Shown here piece by piece: positions 8,206 through 16,695 of a stretch of DNA of 64,000 nucleotides. The notes below the pieces were generated by a model. It saw only the letters and a list, made by a program, of their open reading frames with translations. It had not been told where the DNA came from and did no database searches. The stretch's first letter is position 1; each line of letters starts with the position of its first letter. The DNA comes from Paenibacillus uliginis N3/975. Its GTDB lineage: Bacteria; Bacillota; Bacilli; Paenibacillales; Paenibacillaceae. The stretch covers positions 2,310,613-2,374,612 of the forward strand of contig NZ_LT840184.1 of assembly GCF_900177425.1 (NCBI RefSeq), given 5' to 3'. Made by a program: the position numbers and the translations under genes.

Positions 8206-8550
8206 ATGACTGAAGTGAATGAAATCATCAATGGTTTAATGCAGGAGCTGCGGCGTGGAACGATTATTCTCGGTGTCTTAAGCCAACTTTCAGAGCCTCA
8301 ATACGGATACTCACTTGTATCTGTTCTAGAGGAAAAGGGAATCAGTGTAGATCCCGGAACATTGTATCCGCTTCTTCGCAGGTTGGAGAAGCAACAACTC
8401 TTAGAGAGTCATTGGGATACCAACGAAGCACGCCCGCGAAAATACTATTCACTTTCCCCTTTAGGTCAGACAGTGTACCAACAGCTTTGCGTTGAATGGA
8501 GAAATATGATCAACAGTCTGGAAGGCTTAATTGATCATGGAGGAGGATAA
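8206..8550 (+). CDS. PadR family transcriptional regulator
   Basis: A 114-residue DNA-binding protein. ATG 8206 is chosen for TAGGAG about ten bases upstream; twelve extra codons are open before it. The family signature is clear: LRRGTIILGVLSQL, then YGYSLVSVLEEKGISVDPGTLYPLLRRLEKQQLL, then RPRKYYSLSPLG as the beta-wing, with a short C-terminal helix for dimerisation. It is followed after three bases by the HAAS-domain membrane protein at 8554, the usual gene pair in Firmicutes, where the PadR protein represses the pair itself. PadR proteins respond to small molecules or cell-envelope signals; no ligand can be inferred here. Confidence 0.92.
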   Translation: MTEVNEIINGLMQELRRGTIILGVLSQLSEPQYGYSLVSVLEEKGISVDPGTLYPLLRRLEKQQLLESHWDTNEARPRKYYSLSPLGQTVYQQLCVEWRNMINSLEGLIDHGGG

Positions 8551-8553
8551 GAC

Positions 8554-9555
8554 ATGGAGCTTATAAAAAAGTATGTTTATGCGGTAACACAAAAGCTGCC
8601 TGCACAACAAAGAGTGGATATTGAGAAGGAATTGAACGGTCTGATCGAAGATATGTTAGACGAACGGACTCAGGGCGCGCCGGTACAAGAAAGCGACGTG
8701 GAAGAAGTTCTGATTGAACTCGGTGACCCATCTTCCTTAGCAGACAAATATCGGGGGAAGGAACGTTTTTTAATCAGTCCGGAACGGTTTGACCCTTATC
8801 TGTCTGTTCTTAAGATCGTGTTGGTTTCAGTTGCGATTGCAATAAGCGTTGGATTTGTCATCGATTTTTTTATGGGTCCGGTCAATATAGCAAAACAGTT
8901 TGCAGAATACTTGGCTTCCTTGTTTTCCGCAATTATTCAGGGCTTTGCTTGGGTAACAATCGTGTTTATTTTGATTGAACACCGGGGGAATCGCACTTCA
9001 GATAACAGAACGAAAAAGCCGTGGAGACCATCCGATTTGCCGTCTATTCCTGATCCCAAAACCGTAATTAAGCCAATAGAACCAATTCTCGGAATTATTT
9101 TTTCAGTTGTATTCCTTATACTGTTTGCCTATATGCTGAACCTAGTTGGAGTACATCGGTTCTATGACGGTCAATCTACAGTAATACCCGTGTTCAACGA
9201 AGAGGTATTCCGTAAATACATTCCGTTTATTTGGGTGCTGACAGCGATTGGTATCCTCAGGGATTGTATGAAAATGATTACGAGAAAGTGGACCCGACAA
9301 ATCGTTGTTTTTCATCTGTTTTTTAATGTAATGTCCCTGATTTTCACTTTGATCATGTTTACAGACCCATCCATTTGGAACCCTCAGTTTATGAATGAGC
9401 TAGTGCAGGCAGGTGCTATTACAGAAGGCAGTGAGGGTTTTCAAACGGTTAGTACGATCTGGGATCGTTCAAGGGAAGGGCTTATTTATGTCATCGCACT
9501 CATCACAGTAATTGATTCCATTGCAACAGGTATGAAGCTTTATCGCATTAAATGA
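8554..9555 (+). CDS. HAAS-domain membrane protein (PadR partner)
   Basis: A 333-residue protein with GGAGGATAAGAC before ATG 8554, only three bases after the padR stop. Residues 1-75 form the HAAS-type (DUF1700-like) helical domain: a helix ending QRVDIEKELNGLIEDML, then VEEVLIELGDPSSLADKY, the usual 'LGDPxxLAxxY' motif. About six membrane segments follow (roughly 85-105, 115-140, 175-198, 220-238, 250-270 and 300-325). HAAS domains in PadR-linked genes are thought to be sensors or partners of the regulator. The operon layout supports that; the transported or sensed factor is unknown. Confidence 0.85.
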   Translation: MELIKKYVYAVTQKLPAQQRVDIEKELNGLIEDMLDERTQGAPVQESDVEEVLIELGDPSSLADKYRGKERFLISPERFDPYLSVLKIVLVSVAIAISVGFVIDFFMGPVNIAKQFAEYLASLFSAIIQGFAWVTIVFILIEHRGNRTSDNRTKKPWRPSDLPSIPDPKTVIKPIEPILGIIFSVVFLILFAYMLNLVGVHRFYDGQSTVIPVFNEEVFRKYIPFIWVLTAIGILRDCMKMITRKWTRQIVVFHLFFNVMSLIFTLIMFTDPSIWNPQFMNELVQAGAITEGSEGFQTVSTIWDRSREGLIYVIALITVIDSIATGMKLYRIK

Positions 9556-9584
9556 TCGATCCATTAAGAATATGGGTGAAAGGT

Positions 9585-9615
9585 AAAGGCCTCTTCGTCA
9601 AGAAGGAGGCCTTTT
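9585..9615. terminator. Bidirectional terminator between convergent genes
   Basis: AAAGGCCTC (9585-9593) pairs with GAGGCCTTT (9606-9614). It sits between the HAAS-domain gene (plus) and the MFS gene (minus). Confidence 0.8.
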
Positions 9616-9632
9616 GTATGTTTTCAGGGTTA

Positions 9633-10892
9633 TTATACCAATTCATTCTTTTTGCGAAGATAAAAATACAGAACAGCACACGTAGCTGAGCACAGAAGAG
9701 CAAGTATAGCAATAAAGCCATAACCTGCTTGAAGCCCTAGCACGGAACTTTCCGCTGCTCCCCGGCTGGATTGGAAGAACGCACGCACTCCGTCGATAAT
9801 ACCCCCAATGAGCAGATTACCAATGACACTGGCAATTCCCATTAGCGTAACGGTAAACGTAATTGCTGAGTCGGTGCTGCTGGGGTAGCGTTTGGCCAAA
9901 AGAGCCATGACCGTCGGATAGATTGGCGCAATCCCGATACCTGCCACTGCGAATAAAATAGCACCTTCCTGACCGATCAGAATTGCAGCAAGACTGCATA
10001 GTCCCGAAAAGGCGGATAACAGCATGATCGAGAGTGTATAACCGATTTTGTCTGTGACTGGCCCCAGAAAAAGACGTGACAACATAAAAAAGAGAAAGAA
10101 GATAGACAGCATCCCTGAAGCGGAATCAAGAGACCAGCCATAGGCTTTTTCCAAATAGTAAACGAGCCAGCCTCCTACAGCCAATTCCGAAACTACTCCG
10201 AAAGACAAAATAGCGACGATCAGCCAAGCGATCTTATCCTTAAAGAATTGCTTAAGTGGGATTCGGTCCTCAGCCTTTAGGTCATCACTTGGAAACTTGC
10301 CAATGACAGAAGGAATAATGGGCAGCAACGAAAGAGACAGCATGATCAAATACATACCGCGCCAACCAAGCTCGCCGCCAAATACATTCCATCCCATCAT
10401 GGAGGAGGCGATAATCGGTGCTATCGTGGAGCTAAGCCCATAGAAGAAATGGGACAAATTCATCATCGTGCCTGTATTTTTCGTGAAGATACGGGCAGCC
10501 ATAATGGCCAGTCCGATCTCGAGCATACCGTTGCCTATGTACATAAGAAAATAGGATGCCGACAAAAATGCATAACTCGTTGATGAATACATCAGCACCC
10601 CGGAAACGGTCATAGAGCTGAAAGCTAGAATTCCGGTCCATTTGATGCCAATCCGTGCGGATAGTATACCCGTGAACGAACAAGCAATCAGGTAACCAAG
10701 AGAATTGAAGGCGAGTAATAATCCGAGCTGCATTTCATCAAGCTGGAACTCGGACTGCATCCGAGGAATCGCAGGTCCCTTAATGTTCTCGGAGAAGCCA
10801 AAGATGAGAAAGCCACCAAATACAACAAGTAACAATATAAAATAGTTCAGTTTAGGACGTTCCCGCATTTTGATCTTAGATGAATTTTCCAA
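9633..10892 (-). CDS. MFS transporter, 12 predicted membrane helices
   Basis: A 419-residue inner-membrane permease on the minus strand. The start is TTG 10892, with GGAGGG (10901-10906 on the complement) eight bases upstream. About twelve hydrophobic helices are visible, with a cytoplasmic loop after helix 2 (ARIGIKWTG, the degenerate GxLaDrxGrr motif) and a central loop around residues 195-220 (PSDDLKAEDRIPLK). The overall look (GFSENIKGPAIPRMQSEF near the start, GIAPIYPTVMALLAKRYP in helix 10) resembles the FucP/YfkF-like sugar or drug branch. No neighbour points to a substrate. It is divergent from the gene at 11166. Confidence 0.85.
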   Translation of the reverse strand: MENSSKIKMRERPKLNYFILLLVVFGGFLIFGFSENIKGPAIPRMQSEFQLDEMQLGLLLAFNSLGYLIACSFTGILSARIGIKWTGILAFSSMTVSGVLMYSSTSYAFLSASYFLMYIGNGMLEIGLAIMAARIFTKNTGTMMNLSHFFYGLSSTIAPIIASSMMGWNVFGGELGWRGMYLIMLSLSLLPIIPSVIGKFPSDDLKAEDRIPLKQFFKDKIAWLIVAILSFGVVSELAVGGWLVYYLEKAYGWSLDSASGMLSIFFLFFMLSRLFLGPVTDKIGYTLSIMLLSAFSGLCSLAAILIGQEGAILFAVAGIGIAPIYPTVMALLAKRYPSSTDSAITFTVTLMGIASVIGNLLIGGIIDGVRAFFQSSRGAAESSVLGLQAGYGFIAILALLCSATCAVLYFYLRKKNELV

Positions 10893-11165
10893 ACCGTAAA
10901 CCCTCCGTAATGATTTCTGAAGAAATTATAAAAATAATACTACCGCAAATCGGGATAATGAAATACATAATTTTCATCAATCCATAGTCGATTTGTGATT
11001 GAGATCAATAAAATTTATTAAAGCAAGAATATTCACGAAAAATAATTGACGAAAATGTGGCTTAATTGTGTCTAAATTATGTACAACGGTGGTATAATAA
11101 GGTATGATTAATTGTAAGCACTTTCATTCAATGGATTAATTCACACAGATTGGAGTGTATTTATT

Positions 11166-11627
11166 ATGAACTATCAAATCAAATATGCCACCCGTATGAA
11201 AGAAGTTATTTTCGTTTCCTTGGTATTCAGTATCATCATGTTCCAGATCGGGGTTTGGTCCCAGCAATCGTTCCCGGTGCTGTTCTACGCTCAGATGGCA
11301 GTGAACGTCATCATGGTGATCGCACTCATTGTGGAATTATACGCCAGAATGGTAAGACGAGGTGTTGAAATTCAAAGCGACTCTAATGTAATTCGTATTC
11401 ATGGAGAGATCATAAAGGCTGAAGACATTGAGGTTATCCGGGTTTCAGGCTGCCGAAGTGCAGCATTCAGCTTTAAGCTAAAGGGGAAGAAAAGTCCGTG
11501 GGTTCGGAGCACATTTAAATTTATGGATGCCAATTGTGAAGGAATCCGTGAAATTTTAAAATGGGCCGAGTCACACAACATTGAGGTTCTTAAGATCGGA
11601 CCTCAATCCCAGATGGTTACTGTGTAG
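11166..11627 (+). CDS. Small membrane protein with a soluble C-terminal domain, unknown
   Basis: A 153-residue protein starting at ATG 11166 (GGAG about ten bases upstream). Two membrane helices are seen at about 14-32 and 38-60, followed by a Cys-containing soluble domain of ~90 residues rich in beta strands (VEIQSDSNVIRIHGEIIKA, then a KKSPWVRSTFKF strand pair), which resembles a PH-like membrane-associated fold. I do not recognise the family. It is divergent from the MFS gene, with ~270 bases of AT-rich DNA between, containing a plausible -10 element TATAAT near 11094, and it ends in a strong bidirectional terminator at 11641-11681. Confidence 0.72.
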   Translation: MNYQIKYATRMKEVIFVSLVFSIIMFQIGVWSQQSFPVLFYAQMAVNVIMVIALIVELYARMVRRGVEIQSDSNVIRIHGEIIKAEDIEVIRVSGCRSAAFSFKLKGKKSPWVRSTFKFMDANCEGIREILKWAESHNIEVLKIGPQSQMVTV

Positions 11628-11640
11628 ATCAGACGCAAGT

Positions 11641-11681
11641 AAAAAGACTTTGACCCGTTGTAAAGCGGTCAAAGTCTTTTT
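11641..11681. terminator. Strong bidirectional terminator
   Basis: A perfect 15-bp stem: AAAAAGACTTTGACC (11641-11655) with GGTCAAAGTCTTTTT (11667-11681). It serves the convergent genes at 11166 (plus) and 11686 (minus). Confidence 0.92.
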
Positions 11682-11685
11682 GCGT

Positions 11686-13683
11686 TTATTTTTCAATATG
11701 TTCTTCAAACCAGCGGACGATATGGCTTAGTCGTCTTACGCGAAGGTGCGGGTGACCGGCTCGGGACAAATTGTGGTCCGCGCCAGGAAAACGGACAAAT
11801 TGAGTATCTTTGCCCAGTCGCTTTAGCGCCACAAACAACTGCTCACCTTGCTCAATCGGGCAGCGCAGATCCTGCTCTCCATGAAGGATGAGAAGAGGAG
11901 TACGAATATCCTTCACATAAGCGATAGGGGAATGCTTCCAGAGCTTCTCTAGATCATCCCAAGGGTTGCTCCAAATTTGATCTTCAGTGAAGTAATATCC
12001 AATATCACTCACCCCATAAAAGGATATCCAGTTCGATATGGAGCGCTGAGTAACGGCTGCTTTAAAGCGGTCTGTATGACCAACAATCCAGTTGGTCATG
12101 AAGCCTCCATAGCTGCCGCCTGTTACACCGAGACGTGTTTCATCTACATAAGTGTATGTCTTCAGTACATAATCCACTGCTTCCATGAGATCCTGATAGT
12201 CTCTTCCGCCGTAATCACCGCGGACCGTATTCACATGAACCTGTCCGTAGCCATGTCCACCTCGGGGATTTGTATAGAAGACAGCATAACCTGCGGCAGC
12301 AAGCAGCTGGAATTCATGCATAAAGGTATGGCCATACATTACTTGAGGACCACCGTGAATTTCCAAAATGGCTGGAACCTTAGAGCCTTCCTTGAAATTT
12401 GCTGGCTTCATCATCCATCCCTGAATCGGCCAGCCATCTGAAGTTTCAAACGTGAACACTTCCGGTTCGCTGAGCTCAAGCTCTGCCCATAACTCTTCAT
12501 TGCAGCGGGTCAAGCGGTTCTCTTCACTGTTGGTTCGGTTGTATGTAAACAAATCACCTGGCTGCAAAGGATCTGCGGCTGCAAATACGATGTTCTCGTC
12601 TTGCGTCAGAGCGAACTGGTAAATCTCACGGTCCCCGCTGACCTCTACATGATGCTCCGAACCATCCAATGCAAAGCGTCCAATATGAACACCGCCATTA
12701 CGGCTGAGCTGTACGTAGACATATCGCCCATCTTGGCTGAACAAAGGCGCTGTTCCGGCTCCAGAACGCATATCGCTGACACAGCTGTGACCGAGCTGAA
12801 CATCAATATCATCGTACAGTGCGCGATATAATCCGCCGTTTGTAGGTATCAGATAGATTCTGGTCAGGGTAGCAAATCCATGGGACAAGTCATCTGCCAG
12901 CATGAGAATGGAATTTCCATCCGGTGTGTATGTTATGGAATCAATCGATAATTTTCCGTCCGTCATTTGTCTAGTCGACTTGCCTTCACGACCTACAATA
13001 AACAGATCACTCGTAAGCCTCAAATCAGGATTCTGATAATCTTCGGATGAAATTTTAGCGGTATAGGCAATATCTTGTCCATCCGTTGACCAGGCAAAGG
13101 AAAATACATCAAATGTTCCGGAAGTAAGTTGAGTACAATGCTCCGTTGAGAGGTCCCACAGGAAAAGATGACTTCTACGGCCATTCCATAACCCGCCGCC
13201 ATCGGCTTTAAATTTAATGCGATCTATCGTTTTTTCCTCAGGCATTTTAGGCTGATCAGCTTTTTCGTTTCCAAGTTCCAGTTCTTCCCCATCAGCTGTT
13301 TCAGCTTTGAGCAGTAAAGATTCTCCATCTGGAGACCATTTAAATGCGCTGACTCCATGCTCAACATTTGTGATTACGCGCGCTTCGCCGCCATCAGCGG
13401 GAATGATCCATACTTGTCGTGCGTCTTCATGTTTTCGAAGAAAAGCGATACGGGAACCGTTTGGTGACCAAGCCGGTGCAGCATCTTGTTCTCCCGCCGT
13501 AAAAGGAATATCACGGCTTCCATCTGCATCCATCAGGCGAATATGGGAGCGATAACCGTCATGCTTATCGCTGACTGTTTTTGAGACGTACGCTATCGCG
13601 CCGCTTTGTTGAGAGACGACCGGATCATTCACCCAGTGCATACGGTGCAAGTCTTCGGCGGTAATGACACGTTTTTCACTCAT
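11686..13683 (-). CDS. S9 family prolyl oligopeptidase-type peptidase
   Basis: A 665-residue serine peptidase on the minus strand, with AGGGGGA before ATG 13683. Residues ~1-400 form a WD40/TolB-like beta-propeller (repeats such as FKWSPDGES, PLFSQDGRYVYV), and ~410-665 form the alpha/beta-hydrolase domain. The catalytic triad can be placed: Ser524 in GVTGGSYGG, Asp605 in LHGEQDLRCP and His637 in FPGADHNLSR. Length and order match YuxL-like S9C acylaminoacyl-peptidases, which release N-terminal acyl-amino acids or cleave short peptides in the cytosol. No signal peptide. It stands alone, followed by the 11641 terminator. Confidence 0.93.
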   Translation of the reverse strand: MSEKRVITAEDLHRMHWVNDPVVSQQSGAIAYVSKTVSDKHDGYRSHIRLMDADGSRDIPFTAGEQDAAPAWSPNGSRIAFLRKHEDARQVWIIPADGGEARVITNVEHGVSAFKWSPDGESLLLKAETADGEELELGNEKADQPKMPEEKTIDRIKFKADGGGLWNGRRSHLFLWDLSTEHCTQLTSGTFDVFSFAWSTDGQDIAYTAKISSEDYQNPDLRLTSDLFIVGREGKSTRQMTDGKLSIDSITYTPDGNSILMLADDLSHGFATLTRIYLIPTNGGLYRALYDDIDVQLGHSCVSDMRSGAGTAPLFSQDGRYVYVQLSRNGGVHIGRFALDGSEHHVEVSGDREIYQFALTQDENIVFAAADPLQPGDLFTYNRTNSEENRLTRCNEELWAELELSEPEVFTFETSDGWPIQGWMMKPANFKEGSKVPAILEIHGGPQVMYGHTFMHEFQLLAAAGYAVFYTNPRGGHGYGQVHVNTVRGDYGGRDYQDLMEAVDYVLKTYTYVDETRLGVTGGSYGGFMTNWIVGHTDRFKAAVTQRSISNWISFYGVSDIGYYFTEDQIWSNPWDDLEKLWKHSPIAYVKDIRTPLLILHGEQDLRCPIEQGEQLFVALKRLGKDTQFVRFPGADHNLSRAGHPHLRVRRLSHIVRWFEEHIEK

Positions 13684-13783
13684 GCTAAAATCCCCCTAAA
13701 TATGATATGTGTAGATAAATAGAAAATAAATACTATCCCACATTATCCCAGAGAAAAGAACAAAAATCCATCCATATGTATAG

Positions 13784-13811
13784 AAAAACCAACTGCTTAA
13801 TCAGCAGCTGG
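13784..13811 (-). terminator. Terminator after the 13850 gene (minus strand)
   Basis: CCAACTGC (13789-13796) and GCAGCTGG (13804-13811) form a stem with one mismatch; the minus-strand T run is the AAAAA at 13784-13788. It closes the gene at 13850-14863. Confidence 0.6.
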
Positions 13812-13849
13812 TCAATTATGAGGCCTTTATGAAAGGTGACTTGATTAGC

Positions 13850-14863
13850 TTAACTGCTGCATCCGCCTCCGCAGCTGCTGCAGGATGAACCGCCACTGCA
13901 GGAGGAACCTCCGTCGCAGCCTGAAGTATTGCTGTCATGATCATGCCGGTCATCATTGCCGGAAGTGCACGCAGTACCGGAATATACAGCTGCTCCATCT
14001 TTCTTGATCATTTCGGCATCTGGAACCATATGACGTGTAAAATCATCTGGATCATTCCATGAAAAAAAGACAGCGGATGCAAGCAGGATCTCGGGATGAT
14101 GGTAATTCACTTTGTGTTGATTGACAGGACGCCTAATTGAGGTATCAATCCGCTCCTGTAATCCTGTTAGTACCGCATCGATAGCCTTGTGGGCTTCACT
14201 GGAATGTTCATACGTCCAAGCGTTGAATCGTCTATCTGCTGGTAGGGAGCCTGACTTGTACTGATACGGCTCCATCTCATGTCTTGGTACAGGATTTCGA
14301 AAGAATGGTCCCCATAGCAGAGCACTTTGTGGCGTCCATCCAAACAGTTCAACATAAACGAGGTCAAACCATGCTCTTTCCCCGGGTATAGGTACCGCTT
14401 CAGCAGCATTAGGGCTGTGATGAAGCATTCTTCCAAGAAAGCGTTCTGAGAATCGTTGGTATTCCTGTGTATACATCAGCATCTCATGCCACAACTCATC
14501 TACCGCCTTACTGAACATGGGCACTCGATCAAGAACAGCACAAAGAATGAAGAACCGTTGTAGCTCAAGCCATCGCCATTCGTACTCACGTTCGGAGATG
14601 CCTGGATGCTCAGACATCATTCTCTGTCTTAATGCATCTTTGAAGCTTGCAGGAATCGATTGTTTCAGTTTGTTAGCCAGATCTACCGCTGGGCTGTCTA
14701 CTCTGACCAGATCAGGTGGTGGAGGAGCATTCCGCAACCTACGGGTAATATTTAACCTTGAGCGGGATCGTACTTCTTTCAGACTTTTACGTAAAAACAG
14801 GCTGATCGAAGCCAAGCTGAACACGACCATGATAATGAGAATTATAATAAGACCTTTGCTCAT
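13850..14863 (-). CDS. Membrane-anchored protein with glycine-rich-domain-like core and Cys/Ser/Gly tail
   Basis: A 337-residue protein with AAAGGAC eight bases before ATG 14863. One N-terminal membrane helix (residues 4-24) is followed by a basic stretch and a helical domain with DELWHEMLMYTQEYQRF, the hallmark of the 'glycine-rich domain-containing protein-like' (GRDP) family. The last ~25 residues are almost only Cys, Gly and Ser (two GGSSC units and a CSSCGGGCSS end). Such tails recur on some membrane proteins of uncharacterised families and may bind metal or be modified, but that is inference. The gene is a single unit, flanked by its terminator at 13784. Function unknown. Confidence 0.75.
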   Translation of the reverse strand: MSKGLIIILIIMVVFSLASISLFLRKSLKEVRSRSRLNITRRLRNAPPPPDLVRVDSPAVDLANKLKQSIPASFKDALRQRMMSEHPGISEREYEWRWLELQRFFILCAVLDRVPMFSKAVDELWHEMLMYTQEYQRFSERFLGRMLHHSPNAAEAVPIPGERAWFDLVYVELFGWTPQSALLWGPFFRNPVPRHEMEPYQYKSGSLPADRRFNAWTYEHSSEAHKAIDAVLTGLQERIDTSIRRPVNQHKVNYHHPEILLASAVFFSWNDPDDFTRHMVPDAEMIKKDGAAVYSGTACTSGNDDRHDHDSNTSGCDGGSSCSGGSSCSSCGGGCSS

Positions 14864-15019
14864 ATCGTTATGTCCTTTCTTAAGGGCTTTAGTGCATTAT
14901 CACAAATTTATACATTTTATGCAAAACGTTTTGAAAAATGGTTAGCATGTTTCCTTGACCTGAAATGCTTTTCATGAATTATGCTTGATAGGTGACTCAA
15001 ATATGAGGAGGAAATAAAT

Positions 15020-15817
15020 ATGGACAAAAAACTAGTTTTTTTTGATATAGACGGGACTCTATTGGACTATGATAAAAAGGTGCCCTTGTCAACAAAGGAA
15101 GCGATTCATGAATTAAAGGCAAACGGACATGAGGTTGCAATTGCGACGGGGCGGCCTCCGTTTCTGTTTAAGGAGCTACGGGAAGAGCTAGGTATCGATT
15201 CTTATGTCAGCTTAAACGGTCAGTATGTTGTTTATAAAGGAAACCTGGTTTACAGCAATCCGATCCCGCCTGAGGTTCTTCATTCACTTAATGAATATGC
15301 TGTAAGCTTGGATCAACCGATCATTTATACCAGTGAAGAAAATACGAAAATGAACATGACTTACCATAAGCGCGTTGAAGCCAGCTATGCCCCACATAAA
15401 TTACCTATACCGGAATGTGATCCCGACTACTATTTGGGCAGACATATTTATCAGGCGGCTCTCTTTTGTACTAAAGAGGAAGAGACATCATATATCGTGA
15501 AATTCGATGATCTGCTCCGGCTTGTGCGGTGGGATGAAGTGGGCGTTGACGTAATTCCGAACGGAGGCTCCAAAGCAGCTGGAATCGAGAAGTTTATTCA
15601 GCATCTCGGTTATAAGCGAGAAGAGGTTATTGCTTTCGGAGACAATCTGAACGATCTGGAAATGCTGCAATTCGTCGGCCATGGTGTGGCAATGGGAAAC
15701 GCGGACTCCGTAGTCAAGGAAGTAGCCAGATATGTAACAAAGGATGTCGATCAGGACGGCATTATGCATGGACTCCGGCAGCTCGGTTTACTGTCCGTTG
15801 ACAGCGCCGTAGTATAG
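15020..15817 (+). CDS. HAD-superfamily Cof-type phosphatase
   Basis: A 265-residue cytosolic hydrolase with GAGGAGG before ATG 15020. HAD motifs: motif I FFDIDGTLLD with nucleophile D9 and acid/base D11; motif II IATGRPP; motif III Lys in NGGSKAAGI; motif IV AFGDNLNDLEM. The C2-type cap domain lies at ~85-190, giving the Cof/YkrA-like subfamily, which dephosphorylates sugar phosphates, flavin or pyridoxal intermediates. Which substrate applies here cannot be told. Downstream is the YjbR-like gene, ~65 bases away, with no obvious terminator between, so both may be co-transcribed. Confidence 0.92.
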   Translation: MDKKLVFFDIDGTLLDYDKKVPLSTKEAIHELKANGHEVAIATGRPPFLFKELREELGIDSYVSLNGQYVVYKGNLVYSNPIPPEVLHSLNEYAVSLDQPIIYTSEENTKMNMTYHKRVEASYAPHKLPIPECDPDYYLGRHIYQAALFCTKEEETSYIVKFDDLLRLVRWDEVGVDVIPNGGSKAAGIEKFIQHLGYKREEVIAFGDNLNDLEMLQFVGHGVAMGNADSVVKEVARYVTKDVDQDGIMHGLRQLGLLSVDSAVV

Positions 15818-15884
15818 CTAGGTTTTCTGGATCCTTTGTACATGTTATATTTAGGTAAAATGAAGGATGAAGGAGAGAAATCTC

Positions 15885-16247
15885 GTGCACAGCCATCTAA
15901 TAACATACTGTTTAGCCAAAAAAGGAGCTGCAGAAGACTACCCATTCGGTCCATCTCCGCTCGTCATGAAGGTCGGGGGTAAAATGTTTGCACTGATCTC
16001 CAAACCTGAAGAGAACGGGTTTACCCATATAGCATTAAAGTGTGATCCGGAAATCGCTGAGAATCTTCGGGAACAGCATGCTGCCGTTCAGCCCGGCTAT
16101 CATTTGAACAAGAAACATTGGAACACTATCATCTGTGACGGCTCCTTAACGAATTCAGATATGCAGGATATGATTGATCACTCCTACGAGCTGGTTTTTA
16201 AAAGTCTTCCAAAATCTATGCGAGATTCGATTAGTGCGGTGATTTAA
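15885..16247 (+). CDS. MmcQ/YjbR family protein
   Basis: A 120-residue protein. GTG 15885 is taken as start because AGGAGAG (15871-15877) lies seven bases before it and homologues begin at this point; ATG 15867 would overlap the ribosome site. YjbR signature: an early YCLAKKGAAEDYPFGPSPLVMKVGGKMFALI, and near the end HLNKKHWNTIICDGSLTNSDMQDMIDHSYELV. The CyaY-like alpha/beta fold has been suggested to bind DNA, but the role is not established. No motifs suggest an enzyme. Located between the HAD phosphatase and a small membrane protein. Confidence 0.88.
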   Translation: MHSHLITYCLAKKGAAEDYPFGPSPLVMKVGGKMFALISKPEENGFTHIALKCDPEIAENLREQHAAVQPGYHLNKKHWNTIICDGSLTNSDMQDMIDHSYELVFKSLPKSMRDSISAVI

Positions 16248-16310
16248 ACAAGGGTATCGCATTGGTATATGATATATGGATTCGATTTAAGAAGCGAGGA
16301 GCCATTCATA

Positions 16311-16490
16311 ATGCTTAAAGGTTGGAAATTTTCTGTGCTGGGTATCGTTATCGTTGGAATTGCCGCAGCGGTTGTGCCACAGTTCGGACTGATTGACTAT
16401 GGAAGATCTGTTTCTTTGTTCATTTTGTTCGTTTTGTTTGTAGCGGCGCTGGAAATTATGGAACGGCTTGGCAAACGAAAAAAAGGTTAA
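16311..16490 (+). CDS. Small two-helix membrane protein, 59 aa
   Basis: A 59-residue protein; ATG 16311 has GCGAGGAG (16294-16301) nine bases upstream, while the open frame to 16269 has none. Two hydrophobic helices (residues ~6-22 and ~33-50, the second reading LFILFVLFVAALEIM) are followed by a basic end (KRKKG), so both termini are probably cytosolic. No family is recognised. It lies directly upstream of the riboswitch-controlled folD gene but is separated from it by ~50 bases before the riboswitch. Confidence 0.6.
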   Translation: MLKGWKFSVLGIVIVGIAAAVVPQFGLIDYGRSVSLFILFVLFVAALEIMERLGKRKKG

Positions 16491-16544
16491 AAATTCATCT
16501 ACAATTAAAGGTGCGCCCCTCAGCAAAACGTGATATATTAAGAA

Positions 16545-16622
16545 AAAGTCACTATGTGTAACTGGCGTAACATGGAATACCATGAGGGAGCACATAGATA
16601 ACAGCCGTACGCCTGGGCAGAG
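16545..16622 (+). ncRNA. ZTP (pfl motif) riboswitch in front of folD
   Basis: The pieces of the pfl consensus are present in order: stem P1 CTATGTG (16552-16558) with CACATAG (16591-16597), an ACTGGCGTAACA stretch inside it, a small stem CATGG (16571-16575)/CCATG (16580-16584), a GAGGGAG segment (16584-16590), and the characteristic 3' block CCGTACGCCTGGGCA (16605-16619). ZTP riboswitches sense the folate-stress signal ZTP/ZMP and are classically found upstream of folD and purine genes. A perfect terminator overlaps the 3' end, so ligand binding would allow read-through. This combination of motif, terminator and gene is convincing. Confidence 0.93.
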
Positions 16623-16664
16623 GTAAGGAGATTCCATAGGATCTCCTTACCTCTTTGTGTTTCT
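16619..16664 (+). terminator. Terminator of the ZTP riboswitch expression platform
   Basis: A 14-bp perfect stem (16619-16632 with 16641-16654, loop TCCATAGG) is followed by TTGTGTTT. Its 5' edge overlaps the CTGGGCAG end of the riboswitch, so the ligand-bound fold would compete with it. Confidence 0.92.
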
Positions 16665-16695
16665 ATAAACATAAATTGTCGAAAGGGCTGATCAC

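Noticed and set aside
14517..14945. 142-codon plus frame opposite the GRDP-like gene
   Set aside because: Antisense to a well-supported gene; Arg/Ser-rich with no ribosome site.
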